Below are positions 34,600-42,649 of a stretch of DNA of 64,000 nucleotides, piece by piece. Below the pieces are notes generated by a model. The model did not search any database. It was not told the origin of the DNA and saw only the letters and a program-made list of their open reading frames with translations. How positions within the stretch are numbered: position 1 is the stretch's first letter; the number at the start of each line of letters is the position of its first letter. Made by a program: the position numbers and the translations under genes. The stretch comes from Streptomyces camponoticapitis (GTDB lineage Bacteria; Actinomycetota; Actinomycetes; Streptomycetales; Streptomycetaceae). The stretch lies in assembly GCF_014646115.1 (NCBI RefSeq), contig NZ_BMMV01000017.1, positions 62,001-126,000 of the forward strand, given 5' to 3'.

Positions 34600-35988
34600 T
34601 CATTCCCCGTCGCGGCTGAGGGGAGCCGGATTTGCCTTGACGAGCTTGCCTTTTGGCCGTCCGGGCTGATGCAGGAACAGCGCTACGAATGCAGCGAACA
34701 GCGAAATCGAGCCGGCCAGCACGAACGCTCCGCCGTAGCCCCAGGCGCCCACGACGACGGCGCCCATGCCGGAGCCGAGCAGACCCGACACCAGTTTCGA
34801 GCTGTAGACCATTCCGTAGTTCGAGGCGTTGTTGTTCTCACCGAAGTAGTCCGCGGTCATGGCCGCGAACATCGGGAAGATCGCACCGCCACCGAAGCCG
34901 GAGATGCTGGAGAACAGCAAGAACAGGGGAAGGTTGTTGATATTGCCCGAGAACAGAATGCCGTACTGCGAGAGGCCGAGCACGATGCACACGAGGATGA
35001 GGCAGCGCTTGCGTCCGTAGAGGTCCGAGAGCCAGCCGATGACTCCGCGGCCCGTACCGTTGACGATCGCCTTCAGTGACATCGCGGTCGCCACGATGCC
35101 GCCCGTGAAGCCCGCCTCTTTACCGAACGGAACCTGGAACGCGATACCGAAGATGTTCACACCTGATGTGCACAGCAGACAGAACCACATGACGGGAACG
35201 ACACGTGTCTGCCACGCCTCCTTGGGCGTGTACTGCTTCACCGCCGGCGGGTTCATCGCCAGCGCGCGGCGCGCACGCTTGTCCTCCGGCTTGCGCAGCG
35301 GGTCGACCTCCTCGGGCCACCAGTTGTTCGGCGGGTCCTTGAAGAAGTAACCGGCGACCGCGACCACGGCAGCCAGGAACAGACCGACCGAGACGAGCAC
35401 CCACTTGAAGTTCGTCACGTCCATGTAGCCGGTGAACAGGAAGACGAACGGCACCGAACCGTAGGCGAAACCGCCGTTGACGAAGCCGGTCTTGCCTCCC
35501 TTGCGTTCGGGATACCACTTGCCGACCATGTTCACGCAGGTCGCGTAGACCATACCCGCGCCCGCGCCGCTGAACATACCGAAACCGATGTACGCCACGA
35601 TCACGTGCGGCGCGTACGCCAAGGACACGTAGCCGAGCAGGGTGCCGAGCGCGCCGAGCATCATCGCCCAGCGTGCGGGGAGTTTGCCGGACTCACGCAG
35701 CTTGCCCGCGGGGAAGGCCACGCCGCCCTGGAAGAGCACCCAGATGCCGAGCATCCAGAAAATGTGCGCACTGTTCCAGCTGTGCGCGATGTGCAGAGTG
35801 TCCTCGGCCGAAGCGAACGCGTACTCGGCCGAGCTGATGCCCATCATGCCGACCCACGGCAGGATGACCATCCACTTCCGCTTGCGTCCCATGATGTCGA
35901 CATCGGACTCGCCGAGCCGGTACACACGGCCGTTTGCGTCCGTCACCTCCCTGTAGGGGACGGGTGCGGAGATGTCAGTCGTTGCCAT
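34600..35988 (-). CDS. MFS transporter, oxalate/formate antiporter family (second copy)
   Basis: Carrier of 462 residues with about 12 membrane helices and an extended polar N-terminus (about 38 residues). The OFA marks are GMFSGAGAGMVYATCVNMVGKWYPERKG (part: GAGAGMVYATCVNMVGKW) and TGRGVIGWLSDLYGRKR in the central loop; GFGGGAIFPMFAAMTADYFGENN is in TM10-11. It is only distantly similar to the OFA gene at 6655, so the two are unlikely to be recent duplicates. It lies downstream of the oxc operon but behind its terminator, with AAGGGG before the ATG, so it probably has its own promoter; the shared operator motif is not evident there. Likely oxalate uptake or oxalate/formate exchange. Confidence 0.85.
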   Translation of the reverse strand: MATTDISAPVPYREVTDANGRVYRLGESDVDIMGRKRKWMVILPWVGMMGISSAEYAFASAEDTLHIAHSWNSAHIFWMLGIWVLFQGGVAFPAGKLRESGKLPARWAMMLGALGTLLGYVSLAYAPHVIVAYIGFGMFSGAGAGMVYATCVNMVGKWYPERKGGKTGFVNGGFAYGSVPFVFLFTGYMDVTNFKWVLVSVGLFLAAVVAVAGYFFKDPPNNWWPEEVDPLRKPEDKRARRALAMNPPAVKQYTPKEAWQTRVVPVMWFCLLCTSGVNIFGIAFQVPFGKEAGFTGGIVATAMSLKAIVNGTGRGVIGWLSDLYGRKRCLILVCIVLGLSQYGILFSGNINNLPLFLLFSSISGFGGGAIFPMFAAMTADYFGENNNASNYGMVYSSKLVSGLLGSGMGAVVVGAWGYGGAFVLAGSISLFAAFVALFLHQPGRPKGKLVKANPAPLSRDGE

Positions 35989-36049
35989 TCGATCGAACCC
36001 CTTGCGTCGAAGAAGTCAGGCCAGCGCCCCCTGTCCGTTCTCTTCGTGC

Positions 36050-36084
36050 GGGGGGCCTGCGATGAGCGGAATCCACAGGCCCCC
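36050..36084 (-). terminator. Terminator of the oxc-frc-ligase operon
   Basis: GGGGGCCTG (36051-36059) pairs with CAGGCCCCC (36076-36084) around a 16-base loop, about 85 bases past the ligase stop on the minus strand. The rest of 35989-36169 shows no ORF. Confidence 0.6.
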
Positions 36085-36169
36085 TGGGTCGCACCGTCAG
36101 CTCATCCGGCGCCTCCCCACAGCTCCGCGGCTCGCGCCTGCCGACCGGTGTACGGCCGCTGCCCGTTGC

Positions 36170-38317
36170 TCACAGCAGCCCCGCCGCGCGTGCCCAGCGG
36201 TACTTCGCGCCGAGTACCTCGACGGGCTTCTCGGTGGTGTACGGGTACGCCACGACGCCCCGTTCGTAGAGGTACTGGCACGCGGCCTCCACCTCGACGT
36301 CGCCCGCGAGCGAAGCCACCACCGGCTTCTCGATGCCGCGTTCCCTGAACTCGGCCACCACCCGCGCCGTCAGCTCGGCGAAGACCATCGGCGGGGTGAC
36401 GATCGTGTGCCAGTAGCCCAGGACGAGGGAGTGGATCCGGGGATCCTCCAACCCGAGCCGGATCGTGGCCTCGTACGTGGACGGCGGCTCGCCGCCCGTG
36501 ATGTCCACCGGGTTGCCCGCCGCCCCGAAGGGGGGGATGAAGGCGCGGAACGCCTCGTCCAGGTCCGGCGGGATCTCCATCAGCGACAGGCCGTTGTCGA
36601 CGATCGCGTCCGACAGCAGCACACCCGATCCGCCGGCGCCCGTGATGATCACCACGTTGTCGCCCTTGGGGGTGGGGAGTACGGGCAGCCCGCGCGCGAA
36701 CTCCAGCATCTCGCTCAGCCCCGGAGCCCTGATGACGCCGGACTGCCGCAGGATGTCCTCGTACACCGCGTCGTCGCCCGCGAGGGCCCCGGTGTGCGAG
36801 CCCGCCGCCTTGGCACCGGCCGCGGTACGCCCGGCCTTGAGGACCACCACGGGCTTCTTCGGTACGGTCGCGCGCGCCGCCTCGACGAAGGCGCGGCCGT
36901 CCTTGAGGTCCTCCAGGTGCATCGCGATGCAGTCGGTGTTGTCGTCCTCACCGAACCAGGTCAGCAGGTCGTCCTCGTCGAGGTCCGACTTGTTGCCGAG
37001 TCCGACGATGGCCGACACACCGGTCCTGGTGGTCCTCGCGAAGCCGAGGATCGCCATCCCGATGCCGCCGGACTGCGAGGTCAGTGCCACGCCGCCCTTG
37101 ACGTCGTACGGGGTGCAGAACGTGGCGCAGAGGTCCTGCCAGGTGGAGTAGTAGCCGTAGATGTTCGGCCCGAGCAGCCGGATCCCGCTATCCTCGGCGA
37201 TCGTCACGATCTGCTGCTGGAGTTCGTGCTCACCGGTCTCGGCGAAACCGGACGGGATCAGGACCGCGTTGGGGATGTTCTTGCGGCCGACCTCGGTGAG
37301 CGCGGTGGCGACGAACTTCGCGGGGATCGCGAATATCGCCACGTCAGGCTCACCGGGAACATCCATCACGCTCTTGTACGCCTTACGGCCGAGTATGTCA
37401 TCGGCTTTGGGATTGACCGGGTAGATCTCGCCCGCGAAACCTCCGTCGATGAGGTTCCGCATGACCGAATTGCCGATCTTGCCCTCCTCGTTGGAGGCAC
37501 CGATGACCGCCACCGAACGCGGCTCCATGAGCCGGCGCATGGAGGTGAGGATCTCCTCGCGCGAGTAGGTGCGGCGGGGGGCCGGCACCTCATCGGTGAG
37601 CAGGATCCGTACGTCGGCCGCCATGACCCCGCTCGCCGAGGCGAAGACCGGGTTGAGGTCCACCTCCGCGATGTTGGGGAAGTCGGCGGCCAACTGCGAG
37701 ACCCGCACCACGAGATCGGCCAGCGCGTCGCGGTCGACCGCGGCCCCGCCCCGTACCCCGCGCAGGATCTCCGCGGCCCGGATGCCGTCCAGCATGGACA
37801 GCGCGTCGTCCTTGGTGGCGGGCGCGAGCCGGAAGGTGACGTCCTTCAGCACCTCCACCAGGACACCGCCGAGGCCGAAGGCCACGACCTTGCCGAAGGT
37901 GGGGTCGGTGACCGTCCCGATCAGGATCTCGGTGCCCGCGGGCACCATCTGCTGCACCTGCACACCGAGGATCTGCGCGTTCGGGTCGTACGCCCGCGCG
38001 TTGGACACGATCGTGGTGAAGGCCGCCCGTACCTCCGCCGCCGAGCCGACGCCGATCTGCACGCCGCCCGCGTCCGTCTTGTGCAGGATCTCCGGCGACA
38101 CGATCTTCATCGCCACCGGGAACCCGATCCGGGCGGCCACGGCCACGGCGTCGTCGGCCGACTCCGCGAGCGCCTCGCCCGGTGTCGGGATGCCGTACGC
38201 GTCCGTGATCGCCTTGCCCTCGGGCGCGGTCAGTGACGTACGCCCCTGCGCCAGCGCGGCCTTGATGATCGCGTCGACGTTGTTCTTGTCGGGCTTGAAC
38301 GCAATGCTGTCCGCCAC
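36170..38317 (-). CDS. NDP-forming acyl-CoA ligase, fused ATP-grasp and CoA-ligase domains
   Basis: Enzyme of 715 residues. An ATP-grasp domain (about 10-235, with MKIVSPEILHKTDAGGV) comes first, followed by a CoA-binding domain (about 262-395, SVAVIGASNEEGKIGNSV), then succinyl-CoA-ligase-like domains with SQSGGIGMAIL and the phosphohistidine motif GSHTGALAGDD (about 523). It makes an acyl-CoA from a carboxylate, ATP or GTP and CoA, or runs in reverse to make ATP. It shares TAGTG with frc (one-base stop/start overlap), so it belongs to the same transcript. Plausible roles are oxalate activation to oxalyl-CoA or recovery of energy from formyl-CoA; acetate is the family default. GTG start. Confidence 0.87.
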   Translation of the reverse strand: MADSIAFKPDKNNVDAIIKAALAQGRTSLTAPEGKAITDAYGIPTPGEALAESADDAVAVAARIGFPVAMKIVSPEILHKTDAGGVQIGVGSAAEVRAAFTTIVSNARAYDPNAQILGVQVQQMVPAGTEILIGTVTDPTFGKVVAFGLGGVLVEVLKDVTFRLAPATKDDALSMLDGIRAAEILRGVRGGAAVDRDALADLVVRVSQLAADFPNIAEVDLNPVFASASGVMAADVRILLTDEVPAPRRTYSREEILTSMRRLMEPRSVAVIGASNEEGKIGNSVMRNLIDGGFAGEIYPVNPKADDILGRKAYKSVMDVPGEPDVAIFAIPAKFVATALTEVGRKNIPNAVLIPSGFAETGEHELQQQIVTIAEDSGIRLLGPNIYGYYSTWQDLCATFCTPYDVKGGVALTSQSGGIGMAILGFARTTRTGVSAIVGLGNKSDLDEDDLLTWFGEDDNTDCIAMHLEDLKDGRAFVEAARATVPKKPVVVLKAGRTAAGAKAAGSHTGALAGDDAVYEDILRQSGVIRAPGLSEMLEFARGLPVLPTPKGDNVVIITGAGGSGVLLSDAIVDNGLSLMEIPPDLDEAFRAFIPPFGAAGNPVDITGGEPPSTYEATIRLGLEDPRIHSLVLGYWHTIVTPPMVFAELTARVVAEFRERGIEKPVVASLAGDVEVEAACQYLYERGVVAYPYTTEKPVEVLGAKYRWARAAGLL

Positions 38318-39591
38318 TAGATGACTCCGTTCGTCTTCAACAGGCGCAGTTCCTCGTCGCCGAGACCGAGCTCGCCGACGTACACCTCCGCGTTGTGCTC
38401 ACCGAGCAGCGGGGATGCGGTGATGTGGACGGGGGAGTCGGAGAGCTTCAGCGGGCTCCCGACCGTGGTGAAGCTCCCGCGCTGCGGGTGCTCGACCTCG
38501 ACGACCATCTCGTTGGCCGCGAGCGAGGGGTCCTCGATGATCTCCTTGGTGGAGAGGATCGGACCGCACGGGATGTTGTGCGCGTTGAGCTTCTCCAGCA
38601 CCTCCCACTTGGGAAGGGTCGAGGTCCACTCCTCGATGAGCTGGAACATCTTGCCCAGCTTGGTGAGGCGGGCCTCGGGAGTCGCCCAGTCCGGGTCGTC
38701 GGCCAGTTCGGGCCGGCCGATCAGCTCGCTGACGGGCTTCCAGCCGACCGGCTGCACGATCACGTACACGTAGTCGTTGGGGCCGCCCGGCGCGCACTTG
38801 ACCGCCCAGCCGGGCTGTCCGCCGCCGCTGGCGTTGCCCGAGCGCGGGACCGCGTCGCCGAAGTCCTCGTTCGGGTACTCGGCGAGCGGGCCGTGCGACA
38901 GACGCTGCTGGTCGCGGAGCTTGACCCGGCAGAGGTTGAGCACGGCGTGCTGCATCGCGACGTTCACACGCTGCCCGCGCCCGGTGGCGGTCCGCTGGTA
39001 GAGCGCGGCCAGGATGGCGGCCACCGCGTGCATACCGGTGCCGGAGTCGCCGATCTGCGAGCCGGTCGCCAGCGGCGGGCCGTCCTCGAAGCCGGTGGTC
39101 GACATCGAGCCGCCCATCGCCTGGGCGACGACCTCGTACGCCTTGAAGTTGGTGTACGGGCCCTCGCCGAAGCCCTTGATCGAGGCGTACACGATCTTGG
39201 GGTTGATCTCCTGGATCTTGTCCCAGGTGAATCCCATCCGGTCGACCGCGCCGGGGCCGAAGTTCTCGACCATCACGTCGGAGCGGCGGATGAGTTCGGT
39301 CAGGATCTCCTTGCCGCGCTCGGTCTTGGTGTTGAGCGTGACACTGCGCTTGTTGCAGTTGAGCATCGTGAAGTACAGCGAGTCGACATCGGGGATGTCG
39401 CGCAGCTGCTTGCGGGTGATGTCGCCCGTCGGCGCCTCGACCTTCACCACGTCCGCGCCGAGCCAGGCGAGGATCTGGGTGGCCGAGGGACCGGACTGCA
39501 CATGCGTCATGTCGAGGACACGGATGCCGCTCAGGGCCTGGGTGCTCGGTGTGTCGGGGGAGTTCTCCGGGGCTTCGAGAGCCTGGGTCAT
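38317..39591 (-). CDS. frc: Formyl-CoA:oxalate CoA-transferase
   Basis: Class III CoA-transferase of 424 residues that swaps CoA from formyl-CoA to oxalate. It matches the Oxalobacter enzyme closely as I remember it: GIRVLDMTHVQSGPSATQ near the start (catalytic-site Gln), VDSLYFTMLNCNKRS, VMVENFGPGAVDRMGFTW, the catalytic Asp in SQIGDSGTGMH (Asp 182 here) and the glycine-rich active-site loop GNASGGGQPGW. Such agreement separates true Frc from generic CaiB/BaiF proteins. Two ATGs stand in tandem at 39594 and 39591; GGGAGG favours the second. It lies 11 bases after oxc and overlaps the ligase gene by one base. Confidence 0.95.
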   Translation of the reverse strand: MTQALEAPENSPDTPSTQALSGIRVLDMTHVQSGPSATQILAWLGADVVKVEAPTGDITRKQLRDIPDVDSLYFTMLNCNKRSVTLNTKTERGKEILTELIRRSDVMVENFGPGAVDRMGFTWDKIQEINPKIVYASIKGFGEGPYTNFKAYEVVAQAMGGSMSTTGFEDGPPLATGSQIGDSGTGMHAVAAILAALYQRTATGRGQRVNVAMQHAVLNLCRVKLRDQQRLSHGPLAEYPNEDFGDAVPRSGNASGGGQPGWAVKCAPGGPNDYVYVIVQPVGWKPVSELIGRPELADDPDWATPEARLTKLGKMFQLIEEWTSTLPKWEVLEKLNAHNIPCGPILSTKEIIEDPSLAANEMVVEVEHPQRGSFTTVGSPLKLSDSPVHITASPLLGEHNAEVYVGELGLGDEELRLLKTNGVI

Positions 39592-39602
39592 CATGGCCTC
39601 CC

Positions 39603-41285
39603 TTACTTGTACATGGTCTGGTTCATGGTTCCGGGGGCGTACGCGTCGGGGTCGACCCAGACGTTGATCAGCGACGGCAGTCCGGACTCGCGGGCCCGCT
39701 GGAGCGCGGGTGCGATGTCGGCCGGGTCCCTGACCTCTTCGCCGTAACCGCCCAGCATCTGGGCGAACTTGTCGTAGTGGACGTCGCCGAGGGTGTTGCC
39801 GACCCGCTCGCGCTCGTCGCCGTACTTGGCCTTCTGGCCGTAACGGATCTGGTTCATCGACGAGTTGTTGCCGACGATGCCCACGAACGGCAGGTTGTAG
39901 CGGACGAGCGTCTCGAAGTCCCAGCCCGTCAGCGAGAAGGCCCCGTCGCCGAAGAGCGCCACGACCTCCTTGTCCGGCCGTGCCTTCTTCGCCGCGAGGA
40001 CGAAGGGGACGCCGACACCGAGCGTGCCGAGCGGGCCCGGGTCCATCCAGTGGCCCGGCGACTTGGGCTGCACGACCTGGCCGGAGAAGGTGACGATGTC
40101 GCCGCCGTCGCCGATGTAGATCGAGTCCTCGGTGAGGAATTCGTTGATCTCGCTGACCAGCCGGTAGGGGTGGATCGGCGAGCTGTCCTTCTTGAGCGAC
40201 GGCAGCCGCTTCTCGATCGCCGTCTGCTCGGCGGCCCGCAGCTCCTCCAGCCATGCCTTGCGCTTGACCGAGCCGCCGTTGATCCGGCCGCTCGCCGCCT
40301 CGGTGACCGACTTCAGCACCAGGCCGGCGTCACCGACGATGCCGAGGTCGATGTCGCGGTTCTTGCCGACCGTCCGGTAGTCGAGGTCGATCTGGACGAC
40401 CGTCGCGTCGGGCGAGAGCCGCTTGCCGTAACCCATCCGGAAGTCGAAGGGGGTGCCGACGATGATGATGAGGTCGGCGTTGGTGAAGGCGTAGCGGCGG
40501 GAGAGCTGGAAGTGGTGCGGGTCGCCGGGGGGCAGGGTGCCTCGCCCCGCACCGTTCATGTAGGCCGGGACGTTCAGCGTCCGTACGAGCTCGATCGCGT
40601 CGTCCGTGGCCCGCGTGGTCCACACCTGGCTGCCGAGCAGGATCGCCGGCTTCTCGGCGTGCACCAGCAGATCGGCGAGCTTCTCGATGGCCGCGGGGTC
40701 ACCGGCCGAACGGGTCGAGGCCCGGTACTGGCCGGCCTTGGGTACGCGTGCTTTGTCGGCCGGGACCTTCGCGTCGAGGACATCGCGCGGAATCTCCAGG
40801 AAGGACGGGCCGGGGGCGCCGTTGTAGCACTCCCGGAAGGCCATGGAGACCATGTCGGCCGCGCGGGCCGTGTCGGGGACGGTCGCCGCGAACTTGGTGA
40901 TCGGCGTCATCATGTCCACGTGCGGCAGGTCCTGCAGCGAACCCATCTTGTGCTGGGTGAGCGCGCCCTGGCCGCCGATGAGCAGCATGGGTGACTCGGC
41001 ACGGAACGCGTTGGCGACACCGGTGACGGCGTCGGTCGTGCCCGGTCCGGCGGTGACGACGGCGCAGCCGGGCTTGCCGGTGATGCGCGCGTAACCGTCG
41101 GCGGCGTGGGCGGCGACCTGCTCGTGACGTACGTCGACGACTTCGATGCCCTCGTCGACGCAGCCGTCGTAGATGTCGATGATGTGGCCGCCGCAGAGGG
41201 TGTAGATGACCTCGACACCTTCTGCCTTGAGTGCCTTGGCGACCAGATGACCACCGGAGATGAGTTCCTGGCTGTCGTCGGGCAT
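39603..41285 (-). CDS. oxc: ThDP-dependent oxalyl-CoA decarboxylase (divergent type)
   Basis: Thiamine-diphosphate enzyme of 560 residues. The catalytic Glu is in DVRHEQVAAHAADGYARITG (Glu 55), and the Mg-ThDP motif is GDGAFSLTGWDFETLVRYNLP through NNSSMNQ. The C-terminus LINVWVDPDAYAPG resembles oxalyl-CoA decarboxylase and 2-hydroxyacyl-CoA lyase. Overall it looks closer to acetolactate-synthase-like proteins than to the Oxalobacter enzyme (which has GDSAFGFSG, from memory), but adjacency to a clear frc makes oxalyl-CoA to formyl-CoA plus CO2 the likely reaction. It is first in the operon, under the paired motif at 41356-41386. RBS GGACAGGA. An alternative is a 2-hydroxyacyl-CoA lyase. Confidence 0.85.
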   Translation of the reverse strand: MPDDSQELISGGHLVAKALKAEGVEVIYTLCGGHIIDIYDGCVDEGIEVVDVRHEQVAAHAADGYARITGKPGCAVVTAGPGTTDAVTGVANAFRAESPMLLIGGQGALTQHKMGSLQDLPHVDMMTPITKFAATVPDTARAADMVSMAFRECYNGAPGPSFLEIPRDVLDAKVPADKARVPKAGQYRASTRSAGDPAAIEKLADLLVHAEKPAILLGSQVWTTRATDDAIELVRTLNVPAYMNGAGRGTLPPGDPHHFQLSRRYAFTNADLIIIVGTPFDFRMGYGKRLSPDATVVQIDLDYRTVGKNRDIDLGIVGDAGLVLKSVTEAASGRINGGSVKRKAWLEELRAAEQTAIEKRLPSLKKDSSPIHPYRLVSEINEFLTEDSIYIGDGGDIVTFSGQVVQPKSPGHWMDPGPLGTLGVGVPFVLAAKKARPDKEVVALFGDGAFSLTGWDFETLVRYNLPFVGIVGNNSSMNQIRYGQKAKYGDERERVGNTLGDVHYDKFAQMLGGYGEEVRDPADIAPALQRARESGLPSLINVWVDPDAYAPGTMNQTMYK

Positions 41286-41355
41286 GAGGTTGTCCTGTCC
41301 CTTCGTAGGGGAGCCGGGGGGCTCTTGGGGGTGCTCCCGAGTGCTCCCGCGATGG

Positions 41356-41386
41356 ATTGCATACAGTCGACGAATACTGTATGAAG
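41356..41386. promoter_or_regulatory. Paired GntR operator candidates between oxc and sucC
   Basis: ATTGCATACAGT at 41356-41367 faces oxc and AATACTGTATGAAG at 41373-41386 faces sucC. Together they form an inverted repeat CATACAGT-N8-ACTGTATG (41360-41367 and 41376-41383). The first arm is identical to the fdh site over 12 bases. Distances are 70 bases to the oxc start and about 80 to sucC. The region is divergent, so one regulator could govern both operons. Confidence 0.65.
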
Positions 41387-41465
41387 CTTGTTATCCCGCA
41401 TTCGGTGGGTGGTGTCCAGGGGGCGTGCGGCACTTTCATTCCTTTCTGTTGCAGTGGGAGCCGGC

Positions 41466-42605
41466 ATGGATCTGTACGAGCACCAAGCCAGAGACCTGTT
41501 CGCGGAGTACGGCATCGCCGTGCCGGAGGCCGAAACCGTCGAGTTCGCGAGGGAGGCCGCGCTCGCGGCCGAACGGCTCGGCGGCCGGGTCGTCGTCAAG
41601 GCACAGGTGAAGACCGGAGGCCGGGGCAAGGCCGGCGGGGTGAAGCTCGCGGCCGATCCGGCCGCCGCGGAGCTGACCGCTCGCCAGATCCTCGGGATGG
41701 ACATCAAGGGCCACACCGTCGTCAAGGTGATGCTGGCCCAACCGGTGGACATCGAGACCGAGTTCTACGTCAGCTATGTGCTCGACCGTGCCGCGGGGAC
41801 CTTCCTCGCGATCGCGTCCGCCGAGGGCGGCATGGAGATCGAGGAGGTGGCGGCGACCCGCCCCGAGGCGGTGGCCAGGATCCCCATCGACCCCGCCGAG
41901 GGCGTCACGGCGGCCAAGGCGGCCGAGATCGCGGCGGCGGCCGCGCTGCCGCCGGAGACCGCCTTCGTCCTCCAGTCGCTCTGGCAGGTCCTGATCAAGG
42001 AGGACGCCCTGCTCGTCGAGGTCAACCCCCTCGTCAGGACAACGGACGGCCGCATCCTCGCACTTGACGGCAAAGTGACCCTCGACGACAACGCCCAGTT
42101 CCGCCAGAGCCGTTGGGGCGACGACCAGCAGGACCCCGGCGCCGACCCGCTGGAGGCGGCGGCCGCCGCCAAGGGCCTCAACTACGTCAAGCTCGACGGC
42201 GAGGTCGGCATCATCGGCAACGGCGCGGGGCTCGTCATGTCGACCCTCGACGTCGTCGCCGGCTGCGGCGCCCGCCCCGCCAACTTCCTCGACATCGGCG
42301 GCGGTGCCTCGGCGCAGGTCATGGCCGACGGACTCTCCGTCATCCTGTCCGACCCCGACGTCAAGTCCGTGTTCGTCAACGTGTTCGGCGGGATCACGGC
42401 CTGCGACGCCGTCGCCGAAGGCATCGTCCAGGCCCTGGAATCCGTCCGGCTGACCAAACCGCTCGTCGTGCGCCTCGACGGCAACAGCGCCGCACGGGGC
42501 CGCGCCATCCTCGACGACCGTGCGCACCCCCTCGTGGAGCAGGCCACGACGATGGACGGCGCCGCGCGCCAGGCCGCCGTACTCGCGAACGCCGGACAAG
42601 CCTGA
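41466..42605 (+). CDS. sucC: Succinyl-CoA ligase-like beta subunit (ATP-grasp)
   Basis: Protein of 379 residues. The ATP-grasp start MDLYEHQARDLFAEYGI and GRVVVKAQVKTGGRGKAGGVKL (part: VVVKAQVKTGGRGKAGG) bind nucleotide; GNGAGLVMSTLD, FLDIGGGAS and NVFGGITACDAVAEGI form the CoA-ligase domain. Length and motifs match TCA-cycle SucC (about 390 residues), but the location opposite oxc under a shared operator argues for a specialised acid, for example oxalate or malate. In the TCA cycle the paralogue would be encoded elsewhere. The ATG follows GTGGGAG; the in-frame GTG-rich upstream sequence is promoter. SucD follows 44 bases later. Confidence 0.88.
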   Translation: MDLYEHQARDLFAEYGIAVPEAETVEFAREAALAAERLGGRVVVKAQVKTGGRGKAGGVKLAADPAAAELTARQILGMDIKGHTVVKVMLAQPVDIETEFYVSYVLDRAAGTFLAIASAEGGMEIEEVAATRPEAVARIPIDPAEGVTAAKAAEIAAAAALPPETAFVLQSLWQVLIKEDALLVEVNPLVRTTDGRILALDGKVTLDDNAQFRQSRWGDDQQDPGADPLEAAAAAKGLNYVKLDGEVGIIGNGAGLVMSTLDVVAGCGARPANFLDIGGGASAQVMADGLSVILSDPDVKSVFVNVFGGITACDAVAEGIVQALESVRLTKPLVVRLDGNSAARGRAILDDRAHPLVEQATTMDGAARQAAVLANAGQA

Positions 42606-42649
42606 CAGCAGCAGGCATTGCGGACAACGGAGAAGAGGGAACAGAGACC

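Noticed and set aside
39603..41285. Housekeeping acetolactate synthase large subunit
   Set aside because: No regulatory subunit or other ilv gene nearby; coupled to a clear frc and to a shared operator with fdh.
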